A DNA stretch of 14,051 nt from an uncultured Alphaproteobacteria bacterium (GCA_903939555.1 CAJAHV010000153.1:1-14051), one strand, 5' to 3'. Shown: positions 7,493 to 14,051, counted from the first letter of the stretch. Numbers and translations are program-made. The notes: generated by a model not told the origin, from the letters alone.

Positions 7493-8203
7493 TCATCGGT
7501 TCAAATCTGAGCCGACCCAGTTTTCCGCAAAGCCCAAGGCGCGCGGATCGTCGATGTCGATCCAGTCATGCGCCGAAATGTCGACGACATGGGCACGGTC
7601 CCGCCCGGCAAGGATGCGGACACCGTCCGACAACCCCGGTGCCGGCAGCGGCGCCAATGCCGCCATCAGTTCGGCGGTGACCAGAAAAACCCCGCAATCA
7701 TGCGCGTCATAGGTGCAGATGCCCTTGCCGATCGCCTTGATGCGGCCGTGGCGCGTGGCGACGCGGGTGACGTCACTTTCATCGGCCCAGGGGTGGCCCA
7801 TGCGGCGATCGATGCCGAGCACCAGCCCGGCAGCCGGTGAGCCCGAGGCCGCAACGGTACGATAGACGCCGGGGCTGGCAAGATGGTCGGCCATGATGAG
7901 CAAGGCCTGTTTCTCCAGCCGCGGTGCCGCCGCCAGTACCGACACACCATTGGGCTGGTCCCAACACGGATTGTGCAGGGTTTCAGCGTGGAGCCCGGCG
8001 GGGCCCCGCCAGGCCGCAGCAGCCGCGGCGACCTCGTCACCGCGATAGCCGGTTACCACCAGCGGCCGGGTGATGCCGGCGCCGGCCAGATTGTCGAGAA
8101 TGCGATGCAGCAGCGGGCGGCCGGCGATCATCGTCAGCGGCTTTGATGGCGACAGGCTGCGCAGGCGGGTGCCCATGCCGGCAGCAAGGATGATGGCCTG
8201 CAC
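7493..8203 (-). CDS. Sugar-phosphate nucleotidyltransferase, likely CTP:inositol-1-phosphate cytidylyltransferase (IPCT-like)
   Basis: This is a 236-residue single-domain GT-A-fold nucleotidyltransferase. The NTP-binding loop LAAGMGTRL (residues 6-14) and PSKPL (19-23) are intact. Next come NGVSVL (85-90), the metal-site MADH (104-107), GID (130-132), DESDVTRV (141-148), YDAHDCGVF (165-173) and WIDIDDP (214-220). The combination NG-SVL, M-DH and D-GIF is the pattern of the IPCT and phosphocholine cytidylyltransferase-like branch. An inositol phosphate synthase gene lies 49 bp upstream, which favours inositol 1-phosphate as substrate, giving CDP-inositol. This specificity is inferred. The start is GTG at 8203, directly before QAIILAAG; only a G-rich weak Shine-Dalgarno precedes it, inside a small hairpin (8212-8224). 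It is the last gene of the minus-strand operon. Confidence 0.85.
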   Translation of the reverse strand: MQAIILAAGMGTRLRSLSPSKPLTMIAGRPLLHRILDNLAGAGITRPLVVTGYRGDEVAAAAAAWRGPAGLHAETLHNPCWDQPNGVSVLAAAPRLEKQALLIMADHLASPGVYRTVAASGSPAAGLVLGIDRRMGHPWADESDVTRVATRHGRIKAIGKGICTYDAHDCGVFLVTAELMAALAPLPAPGLSDGVRILAGRDRAHVVDISAHDWIDIDDPRALGFAENWVGSDLNR

Positions 8204-8252
8204 GAATGCCCCCCGGCTGCCGGGACGCTAAGGCCCCGGGACGCCGTTCAGA

Positions 8253-9356
8253 TCAATTGGCGGCTGTGCCGGCGATAAAGGCTTCGAGACGGCTGAAAGC
8301 TTCGTCGTCGGTGATCTGCTCCGGCGGATGCTTGCAGAAGTAGGACGACGGCGTCAGGATCGGGCCGCCGAGACCACGATCGAGCGCGACCTTGGCGCAC
8401 CGGATCATGTCGATTGCAACGCCTGCGCTGTTCGGGCTGTCTTCGACCGACAGGCGCAATTCGATGTTCATCGGCACGCCGCCGAACATGCGACCTTCCA
8501 TCCGCAGGAAGCAGACCTTGTTGTCGTTCTGCCATGCCACATAGTCGGACGGGCCGACATGGATATTGTCGTCCTCAAGCCGTGCGAAGGCGACCGACTG
8601 CACGGCTTCGGTCTTGGATTCCTTCTTGGAAGCCAGCCGGTCCTTGTTGGTCATGTTCAGGAAGTCGGTATTGCCGCCCGTGTTGAGCTGATAGGTACGA
8701 TCGAGCGACACGCCGCGCTTGGCGAACAGGTCGGTCAGGGTGCGGTGAACGATGGTCGCGCCCAACTGCGCCTTGATGTCGTCGCCCAGGATCGGGACGC
8801 CGGCAACGCGAAAACGCTCTGCCCATACGGGGTTCGATGCAATGAAGACCGGGATGTTGTTGACGAAAGCCACGCCGGCGGTGATCGCGCAATCGGCATA
8901 GAATTCCGTGGCCTCCTGGCTGCCGACCGGCAGATAGTTGGTCATCACCTGGGCACCGGTACGCTTCAGTTCTTCCACGACCGAAGCCTTGGTGGCCTGC
9001 GGCGCATCGGAGACGACGAAGCGACGATCGGCGTGATAGGCGTTCATGTGATCGGACACACCATCAAGAATGCGGCCCATCGATACCAGCGCGCCGGTCT
9101 TGCCGACATGGTCGCAGAACACGGCGGTGCAGTTGGGCTTTTCAAAGATCGCTTCGCTGACATCCTTGCCGACCTTGCGCGCATCCACGTCCCAGGCAGC
9201 AACGACGTTGATGTCCTTTGGCCGATAGCCAGCCAGGTCCCAGTGCATCAACCCCTGCTCATCATTGGAGCCGCCGTTCGAGTAGTAGGACAGACCCTGA
9301 ACAAGCGAGGAAGCACAATTGCCAACGCCGACGATGGCGACGGGAATGGACGACAT
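8253..9356 (-). CDS. Inositol-3-phosphate synthase (L-myo-inositol-1-phosphate synthase)
   Basis: The product converts D-glucose 6-phosphate to 1D-myo-inositol 3-phosphate (identical to 1L-myo-inositol 1-phosphate) using bound NAD+. The protein has 367 residues, the short type found in actinobacteria and archaea (the Mycobacterium enzyme has the same length) rather than the roughly 500-residue eukaryotic form. The dinucleotide loop is VGVGNCASS (residues 9-17). Further hallmarks are LNTGGNTDFLNM (224-235), SKKESKTEAV (243-252), HVGPSDYV (266-273), RMEGRMFGGVP (285-295) and EDSPNSAG (305-312). ATG 9356 has AAGGAA 9 nt upstream; an in-frame ATG at 9383 would place that Shine-Dalgarno inside the gene. 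It lies 69 bp after the upstream transferase gene and 49 bp before the IPCT-like gene, all on one strand. Confidence 0.95.
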   Translation of the reverse strand: MSSIPVAIVGVGNCASSLVQGLSYYSNGGSNDEQGLMHWDLAGYRPKDINVVAAWDVDARKVGKDVSEAIFEKPNCTAVFCDHVGKTGALVSMGRILDGVSDHMNAYHADRRFVVSDAPQATKASVVEELKRTGAQVMTNYLPVGSQEATEFYADCAITAGVAFVNNIPVFIASNPVWAERFRVAGVPILGDDIKAQLGATIVHRTLTDLFAKRGVSLDRTYQLNTGGNTDFLNMTNKDRLASKKESKTEAVQSVAFARLEDDNIHVGPSDYVAWQNDNKVCFLRMEGRMFGGVPMNIELRLSVEDSPNSAGVAIDMIRCAKVALDRGLGGPILTPSSYFCKHPPEQITDDEAFSRLEAFIAGTAAN

Positions 9357-9425
9357 GGTTGAAAATTCCTTTTCGAACGGCACGATTCACGGCCGCTGAC
9401 CCCAGTTTGATTTGTTGCAGTTAGA

Positions 9426-10721
9426 CTACAGATTTGTCCGGGGCAAGAAGGTGTACGCAGTTGCCACATAGTTTGCGGCGACCCGATCGCCATGCGCCCG
9501 GGCGTAAGCGCTCAACCGCTTGTAAAATCGCCATTGTGCCAAGCCGGTGGTGGCGACGCTGTAGACAGCGAGCAACACGAAGCCTTCAAACCACAGACCG
9601 AAAAGTGCAAGACAGGCCCAGGTCCACAAGAACGTGTTGCGTCGCCCGGCAAACAGCCGGATGCGCCGCTCGGCATCGCCAGCATCGTCGAGTTGCGCCC
9701 CGGTCAAGCGACGGAAAAACTCGCCCTGCACGCTTTCAGCGATCGCCGGCAGGATGATCAGCGCCGCCACTGCCCATGGCAGGCCGGTGCCGCGCACGGT
9801 GAAGAAAAACCAGGCAATACACAGGTACCACGTATATTCCAGAATTTTATCAATAAGATGTTCGAGATCTCCCCATTTCGAAAACTCAACCCGGGTGCGA
9901 GCCAGCTTGCCATCGACACCATCGAGCGGCCCGGTCACCAGCGCCAGGATCAGCCCGGTCCATAGCCAGCCGGTAGCAAAGGCGATCGCTGCGGCGATAC
10001 CGATGACAGCGGTCACCGCCGTGACCTGATTGGGGGTGATGGCGGTCGGCGCCAACAGGCGGACGAGCAGATTTTCGGGCAAAGGGTGCAGGAAACGCGC
10101 CGGCCAGTCGAGGCAACCCTTTTGCGCCGCTGCGATCAACTGCCCGGTTGCGGCAGCTGCCCCCGTTTCGTCGGGTCGCAGCCACAGCATCGGAACCACG
10201 CGCCGCTGCGCCGGCGCATAAAGCGGCAGTGCATGAAAATCGACGCGTCGTGTCGCCGGGTTGGCAGCAACCGCGCGAATCAGAGTGGAAGCCAGGTTCC
10301 ATTCGCCAAGGCTCAAGACCTGGGCGATGACCAGCGTCCCCGGCAACACCAACACCCCGGCAGCACAGGTTGCCGAATCGATCCGCTCGATCGCCACCGC
10401 ATCAGCACGCCCGGGGTCAGACACCAGCATCGCCGGCGCCGGCGCCGCCAATATGGCATCGAGCGCGCGTTGGTCGACGATCAAGCCGGCGGCGATCACC
10501 GCAACCCGGTCGCCGGGACTGATTCGGTCTGCCAGGGCTGCCGCACCGATCGCTTCGACGCCGACAGGCAAATTCGTCAGTGGCTCGACATCGATGGCGA
10601 ACAGCAACGTTGCACCGGCGCGGCGCAGCTGCCGGGCTTGGCGCTCGAGCACCGTGATCCCGCCGACAACCAGCGAAGTCGGTGTTTCAGTTGCCAGAAA
10701 AAGAAGGCCGATTGTACGCAT
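9426..10721 (-). CDS. Fusion of degenerate nucleotidyltransferase-like domain and CDP-alcohol phosphotransferase
   Basis: The protein has 431 residues. Residues 1-200 are soluble and alpha/beta-like. GGITVLERQARQLRRAG (20-36) resembles the region after the NTP loop of sugar nucleotidyltransferases, but the GxGTRL / KPL signature is absent, so this half is probably catalytically dead. Residues 215-425 are a membrane CDP-alcohol phosphotransferase domain with about six hydrophobic segments. Its motif reads D267-GV-D270-G-KL-A274-R275, eight residues, G284, then DLE-H-LI-D291. The usual third Asp position is H288, and an E287...D291 pair sits one residue early. The order of the two domains matches archaeal IPCT/DIPP synthases that make di-myo-inositol phosphate. 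The ATG has GAGG 4 nt upstream. It is probably the first gene of the operon. The acceptor is unknown: inositol phosphate, glycerol phosphate or a lipid are all possible. Confidence 0.82.
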   Translation of the reverse strand: MRTIGLLFLATETPTSLVVGGITVLERQARQLRRAGATLLFAIDVEPLTNLPVGVEAIGAAALADRISPGDRVAVIAAGLIVDQRALDAILAAPAPAMLVSDPGRADAVAIERIDSATCAAGVLVLPGTLVIAQVLSLGEWNLASTLIRAVAANPATRRVDFHALPLYAPAQRRVVPMLWLRPDETGAAAATGQLIAAAQKGCLDWPARFLHPLPENLLVRLLAPTAITPNQVTAVTAVIGIAAAIAFATGWLWTGLILALVTGPLDGVDGKLARTRVEFSKWGDLEHLIDKILEYTWYLCIAWFFFTVRGTGLPWAVAALIILPAIAESVQGEFFRRLTGAQLDDAGDAERRIRLFAGRRNTFLWTWACLALFGLWFEGFVLLAVYSVATTGLAQWRFYKRLSAYARAHGDRVAANYVATAYTFLPRTNL

Positions 10722-10859
10722 CTTACCTCATCGGCTTAACATGTGTATTCTAGCTTAACATGTGTCTTCTAGGTCGGGAAAGGCCGCCTTGCCAAGCGGC
10801 GACTGAAGCGGACACCCGCAACCGAGCCGCTTCCACGCGCCGGAAAAAAAATGTAGCCC
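10722..10859. promoter_or_regulatory. Divergent promoter region between the two CDP-alcohol phosphotransferase genes
   Basis: These 138 bp separate divergent genes and must hold promoters for both. The section 10735-10772 is AT-richer than its surroundings and contains the tandem 19-bp repeat. A TAGAAT hexamer (minus strand, 10748-10753) is a possible -10 for the minus-strand operon, but no matching -35 was found. No clear sigma-70 promoter is seen for the plus-strand gene. A run of eight A (10843-10850) lies just before its start. Confidence 0.55.
10735..10772. repeat. 19-bp tandem direct repeat, two copies, one mismatch
   Basis: Unit 1, cttaacatgtgtattctag (10735-10753), is followed immediately by unit 2, cttaacatgtgtcttctag (10754-10772). 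They differ only at one base (a/c). Each unit contains the palindrome acatgt and ends with ctag. The 19-bp period is close to two helical turns, so equal sites would face the same side of DNA. Its place between divergent, functionally related genes suggests an operator for a regulator of the locus; this is inference. Confidence 0.8.
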
Positions 10860-11723
10860 ATGATTGTGAACTCTATTCCAACTGTCGCGGCGCGCCCCGC
10901 CATCATCGAAGACCCGAGCAACCTGTGGCTCGTGCATCCGCTGGCCGACCGCCTGCTGCCGGCGGCGCTGCGGTTGGGCATTCATCCCAATGCCGTGTCC
11001 TTCACCGGCATGGGCTGCGGCGCGCTTGCCGGCTGGTGCTATTGGCACTGGCAGCAACCAGCCTATGTGGTAGCCGGTTTCCTGTTCATGGTCGGCTGGC
11101 ACATCATGGACGGTCTTGATGGCAAGCTGGCGCGCGCCAGCGGCAAGACCAGCCCGCTTGGCCGGCTTATCGACGGACTTTGCGACTATCTCACCTTCAT
11201 CTTCGTGCTGTTGCCGATCGCGCTTTCCTTTGCCGACTGGCAGGCGACGTTGGTGCTGGCATCGATATCGGGCGCGCTGCACGCCGTGCAATCGGCATGG
11301 TACGAGGGGGAACGCGAAGCATGGAAACGCCGGGCGCGCGGCGTGTTCACAACCGAAGCGCGACCGCTCTCCGGGCTGGGCATCGAAACATTGTACAATC
11401 GCGTCGAGCAATCGTTGGGTAGTGGCGCCCGTGCCATCGATCATGCATTGGCATCCAACACCACAGGTCTCGCCACCTATCTTGCCGCCAGCGCGCCGCT
11501 GGTGCGCGGCCTGTGCGTATTGTCGGCCAACAACCGGACAATAGCCATCGCGCTGGCCTGTCTTTTGGGCAATCCGCAACTTTACTGGTATTGGGAAATT
11601 GCCGCACTCAGCCTGATCGCAGTGGTGATGGCGGTGTTGCTGCGGCGCCGTGAAGCCGCTGTGATCAGTGCCGTCGGTGCATTGCCCGTGCCAATGCCTG
11701 TCACGCCACCGCTGGCCGGATGA
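10860..11723 (+). CDS. CDP-alcohol phosphatidyltransferase family protein
   Basis: This is a membrane protein of 287 residues. The full family motif is present: D84-GL-D87-G-KL-A91-R92, eight residues, G101, three, D105, three, D109. Such enzymes displace CMP from a CDP-alcohol, usually CDP-diacylglycerol, with a hydroxyl acceptor such as glycerol phosphate, serine, inositol or inositol phosphate. Hydrophobic segments lie around residues 66-80, 110-125, 128-145, 203-222, 228-236 and 246-262. A basic cytosolic stretch, EREAWKRRARG (151-161), lies between them. It is divergent from the inositol phosphate synthase operon, so phosphatidylinositol-phosphate synthesis is an attractive but unproven role. 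No good Shine-Dalgarno precedes ATG 10860, so the start is less certain. Its TGA (11721-11723) overlaps the first possible ATG of the next gene. Confidence 0.88.
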   Translation: MIVNSIPTVAARPAIIEDPSNLWLVHPLADRLLPAALRLGIHPNAVSFTGMGCGALAGWCYWHWQQPAYVVAGFLFMVGWHIMDGLDGKLARASGKTSPLGRLIDGLCDYLTFIFVLLPIALSFADWQATLVLASISGALHAVQSAWYEGEREAWKRRARGVFTTEARPLSGLGIETLYNRVEQSLGSGARAIDHALASNTTGLATYLAASAPLVRGLCVLSANNRTIAIALACLLGNPQLYWYWEIAALSLIAVVMAVLLRRREAAVISAVGALPVPMPVTPPLAG

Positions 11724-11734
11724 AGGACGCTGCC

Positions 11735-13867
11735 ATGGACGCTCAAAGCCCGAACGACATCGCCCCCGCACCGCGCTGGCCTTTATTTGCCGCCGGGTTA
11801 GCCACCTTGGCCTGGTTGGTCGCGGCAGCGGCCCGGCTGCTCGCTGCGCTGCCTGGCAACACCCTGCCCCCGGCACTGCCCGGTGTTGCCGATGCGGCGG
11901 CGACGGTGCTGCTGTTGGCGGCGCCGCTGGCCGTGATCTGGCTGGTGGCGCTGCAGCTTCGCGACAGCAGCGCCAATCGCGCCACCCGCGCCGGCCTGCT
12001 CGTCGAACAGGCTGCCTTCACCGATCGCAAGCTGGAGCATAGCGCCGCCTGCGTGGCGGCGCTGGAAGATCGGCTGACGCAAATCGGCGATCGGATCGAA
12101 GCCATCGCCGGTCCGCTCGCCAAGCACCGGGACGCGCTCGACAGCGCTGCTGGCGCGCTGGAGGCAAGCGGCACCCGGCTGGCGATGATTGGCGCTGACG
12201 CCGAAGCGGCGGCGGCCACCCTGGGCCGCACGACCCCCGACGCCATCGCCCAGGCCGAACGCCTGCACGCACTTTTGGAAACCGCGACCAAGGCACTCGG
12301 TGAACGCCTTGCCGAAACCGAAACCGTACTTGCCGGGTTGCACGTCGGGGCCACCGAAGCCGATGCTCAGGCCCAGGCTGCTGCCGCCAGCGCCGCTGCC
12401 AGCCTCGCTGCACTTGGCACCGCTGCCAGCGCCGTCCAGACGGCGCTGGCAGTTCCACTGGCGGCGCTGCAAGCCAATGCCGATGCCGCTTTTGCCCGTA
12501 CCGCTGCCGCCATGGATGCCACCCGCGATGGCGTCCATGCCCAGACCAGTGCCATGCTGGCGAGTGTCGATCAGGCCCGTGTCACGCTCGATCTGATTGG
12601 TGGCGAAGCGGGACGCCAGATCGAAGCACGGCTGCAAGCGCTCCTCGGCAATGCCGACGTACTCAGCGACGCCATCACCACACAGAACGAACGCGCCACG
12701 GCGCTGATCGAACAAGTCGGCCGCGGCTTCACCGTGCTCGATGCCAAGCTGAACAATTCGGCCGCCACCGGAACCACCTCGCTCGACGCGATAACCAGCC
12801 GCCTGACCGAAGCTCGCGAAGCGATCCACCGCCTCGGCGAACCGATCACAGCCACCGAAACCCTGCTCACCAATGTCGAAGCGCGCATCACCAGCATCGG
12901 CAGCGCCGCCGATGGGACGCTAAGCGCCGTCACCGACAGCGCGCCGCAGGTCGAGGCGATGGCCGAGCGCATGAACGACCTGTTCGAGCGCGCCGATGAT
13001 CTGGCACGGCCGCTTGTCGCCGGCAGCAACAGCATCGGCGAGACGCGCGACCAGCTCGACCGCGCCCGCGACTCCCTCGATCGTGCCGCCGAAGCGCTCA
13101 GCGTCGAACTCAACGCCGCGCGCGACACGCTCGCCGATATCGAAACCATGACCGGCAGCGCGTCGATTGCCGCATCGTCGCAGCTGATCGACGTGTTCGC
13201 CCGCGTCCGCGATATCGCCAGCCAGACCGTTGGCACCATGCGCGAGACATTGTCGAACGTCGTCGCCGAAGCCGAGGAAGCGCTGGGCGAAGCCGGCGCC
13301 CGCCGTGCCGAAGCCGCCTTTGCCGAACCGATCCGCGCGCAAATCGCCGCAGTCGAAACGCTGCAGACCCGCGCCGCCGCAGCGGGCCAGGCCGCCGCCG
13401 AGCGCGTAACGCAGCGGCTGGTGGCGCTGAGCGAGAGCGTTGCAGCTGTCGAGGCCCGGATCGATGAAACCGACACGCGCTACGAAATCCGCACCCGTAA
13501 CACACTGGCGCGGCGCGCGAGCAAGCTGATCGATTCGATGCAGGCGTCAGCGATCGACATCGCCGGGCTGCTCGCTTTCCAGCTCGAAGATACCGCCTGG
13601 GACAGTTATCTGAAAGGCGATCGCAGCATCTTCGTCCGCCGCATTGTCGCGACACTGGAAGGCGATGGCACCCGCGCCATCGGCCGGCATTTCGCCCATG
13701 ATGCCGAATTCCGCACCGAGGCGACGCATTATATCGAAGAATTCGAAGCGCTGATCGGCCATTGCCTGCCCGATCGCGAGGGGCAGTCACTGGCGACGAC
13801 GCTGCTGTCGTCGGATGTCGGCCGGCTTTATACCGCGCTGGGACAGGCCGTCGGCCGCTTTGCCTGA
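11735..13867 (+). CDS. Membrane-anchored Ala-rich coiled-coil protein with conserved C-terminal domain, function unknown
   Basis: The protein has 710 residues from ATG 11735. That start is chosen because GAAGGA (11722-11727) lies 7 nt before it and overlaps the upstream stop codon; an ATG at 11720 is possible and adds five residues. Two hydrophobic segments (about 16-38 and 51-75) form a hairpin anchor. Residues 76 to about 580 are Ala-, Glu-, Arg- and Thr-rich, nearly free of Cys, Trp and Pro, with heptad-like spacing, so a long coiled coil is expected. From about 583 composition changes to a globular-looking end: RNTLARRASKLIDSM, DTAWDSYLKGDRSIFVRR, an EFEALIGHCLP stretch, and a final LLSSDVGRLYTALGQA. 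Similar proteins in sphingomonads are often labelled ATPase or hypothetical; no Walker motif is visible. The architecture (two N-terminal helices plus long coiled coil) recalls the polarity factor TipN, by analogy only. Confidence 0.8.
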   Translation: MDAQSPNDIAPAPRWPLFAAGLATLAWLVAAAARLLAALPGNTLPPALPGVADAAATVLLLAAPLAVIWLVALQLRDSSANRATRAGLLVEQAAFTDRKLEHSAACVAALEDRLTQIGDRIEAIAGPLAKHRDALDSAAGALEASGTRLAMIGADAEAAAATLGRTTPDAIAQAERLHALLETATKALGERLAETETVLAGLHVGATEADAQAQAAAASAAASLAALGTAASAVQTALAVPLAALQANADAAFARTAAAMDATRDGVHAQTSAMLASVDQARVTLDLIGGEAGRQIEARLQALLGNADVLSDAITTQNERATALIEQVGRGFTVLDAKLNNSAATGTTSLDAITSRLTEAREAIHRLGEPITATETLLTNVEARITSIGSAADGTLSAVTDSAPQVEAMAERMNDLFERADDLARPLVAGSNSIGETRDQLDRARDSLDRAAEALSVELNAARDTLADIETMTGSASIAASSQLIDVFARVRDIASQTVGTMRETLSNVVAEAEEALGEAGARRAEAAFAEPIRAQIAAVETLQTRAAAAGQAAAERVTQRLVALSESVAAVEARIDETDTRYEIRTRNTLARRASKLIDSMQASAIDIAGLLAFQLEDTAWDSYLKGDRSIFVRRIVATLEGDGTRAIGRHFAHDAEFRTEATHYIEEFEALIGHCLPDREGQSLATTLLSSDVGRLYTALGQAVGRFA

Positions 13868-13887
13868 CCCTCGGCACAGTGCCTGAT

Positions 13888-13905
13888 TGCCGGAACACGC
13901 CGGCA
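13888..13905. other. small inverted repeat after the last gene
   Basis: tgccgg (13888-13893) and ccggca (13900-13905) form a 6-bp stem with a 6-nt loop, 21 nt after the stop of the coiled-coil gene. A short dyad, ggcac-a-gtgcc, lies just before it (13873-13883). No T-run follows. They may help end transcription, but the evidence is thin. Confidence 0.3.
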
Positions 13906-13955
13906 GTTGCCCGCAGCTGTGGTGATATCTGCCGAACCGGAAGGGCCTCCGGCGG

Positions 13956-13974
13956 CTGGGGCCGCAGGCCCCAG
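13956..13974. repeat. REP-like hairpin
   Basis: ctggggcc (13956-13963) and ggccccag (13967-13974) form a perfect 8-bp stem with loop gca. It sits inside a ggcctccggcggctggggcc context of the kind repeated between genes in many sphingomonad genomes. A second, partial relative (tggggccttgggcc) appears at 14034-14047, at the window edge. There is no T-run, so it is not a typical intrinsic terminator. It lies about 90 bp after the last gene. Dispersal in this genome cannot be checked from one window. Confidence 0.5.
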
Positions 13975-14010
13975 ACCCGCTTCGATCAGCTTGCTGCCGG
14001 GCGTAATCGA

Positions 14011-14032
14011 TTGATTTTTTGTTAAAAATCAG
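14011..14032. promoter_or_regulatory. AT-rich palindrome near the window end
   Basis: gattttt (14013-14019) and aaaaatc (14024-14030) are perfect complements around tgtt. The stem extends by one T-A pair and one T-G wobble. In such GC-rich sequence an AT-rich dyad of this size stands out. It could be an operator or promoter-linked site for a gene beyond the window. The stem is too weak, and the flanks wrong, for a terminator. Confidence 0.4.
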
Positions 14033-14051
14033 ATGGGGCCTTGGGCCTGCG

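Noticed and set aside
8328..9362. Long plus-strand open frame opposite the inositol phosphate synthase
   Set aside because: It mirrors the real gene, has no recognisable domain and no ribosome binding site.
10736..10758. CtrA binding site (TTAA-N7-TTAA)
   Set aside because: Two TTAA tetramers are present but are 15 bp apart because of the 19-bp repeat, not 7; TTAACAT also lacks a base of the TTAACCAT half-site.
10755..11876. Minus-strand 373-codon frame opposite the second CDP-alcohol phosphatidyltransferase
   Set aside because: The plus strand carries a complete, canonical family motif there; the opposing frame crosses the divergent promoter region and the 19-bp repeat.
12571..13476. Minus-strand Ser/Ala-rich frame opposite the coiled-coil gene
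   Set aside because: Composition is the complement of the Ala/Glu-rich coding strand; no motif or start signal, and the plus-strand gene is coupled to its neighbour.
13762..14025. Small plus-strand gene at the window end (87 codons)
   Set aside because: Its first third overlaps the coiled-coil gene out of frame, and the rest runs through hairpins; no start signal or recognisable product.

Overview
The window is a compact, GC-rich stretch of bacterial chromosome. It most resembles an alphaproteobacterium of the order Sphingomonadales. This is inferred from gene content and order (a divergent comEC / gltX-gltA pair, a eukaryote-type icd, a ComEC without the metallo-beta-lactamase domain), from GC-skewed codon use, and from a REP-like 'tccggcggctggggcc' element typical of intergenic sequence in that group. 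No tRNA, rRNA, CRISPR array, insertion sequence or prophage gene was seen.

Left part (1-7490), mostly housekeeping. It starts with the 3' end of a LOG-family phosphoribohydrolase gene. A spacer carrying a decaying 14-bp tandem repeat follows. Next are icd (NADP-isocitrate dehydrogenase) with a strong intrinsic terminator and a small DUF1993 protein. A comEC DNA-uptake channel gene on the minus strand converges on the DUF1993 gene. Divergent from comEC are gltX (glutamyl-tRNA synthetase) and gltA (citrate synthase), 49 bp apart. The TCA enzymes citrate synthase and isocitrate dehydrogenase both lie here, but on separate transcripts.

Right part (7490-13870), a putative inositol-phosphodiester or inositol-lipid locus. 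Three minus-strand genes form a likely operon, transcribed from 10721 towards 7493. The first is a fusion of a degenerate nucleotidyltransferase-like domain to a CDP-alcohol phosphotransferase domain with a non-canonical motif. The second is a 367-residue L-myo-inositol-1-phosphate synthase. The third is an intact sugar-phosphate nucleotidyltransferase resembling CTP:inositol-1-phosphate cytidylyltransferase (IPCT). Divergent from the operon are a second CDP-alcohol phosphatidyltransferase with a fully canonical motif and, overlapping its stop, a 710-residue membrane-anchored coiled-coil protein. The divergent promoter region holds a 19-bp tandem direct repeat with one mismatch.

How the genes could work together (inference): the synthase makes inositol phosphate from glucose 6-phosphate, and the IPCT-like enzyme activates it to CDP-inositol. 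The fusion transferase would move phosphoinositol onto an acceptor, and the second transferase would act with a CDP-diacylglycerol-type donor. This recalls the di-myo-inositol-phosphate route of hyperthermophiles, but with the fused nucleotidyltransferase half apparently dead and a separate active copy supplied in trans. The product cannot be read from the sequence. The window ends in a 184-bp non-coding stretch with a REP-like hairpin and an AT-rich palindrome.
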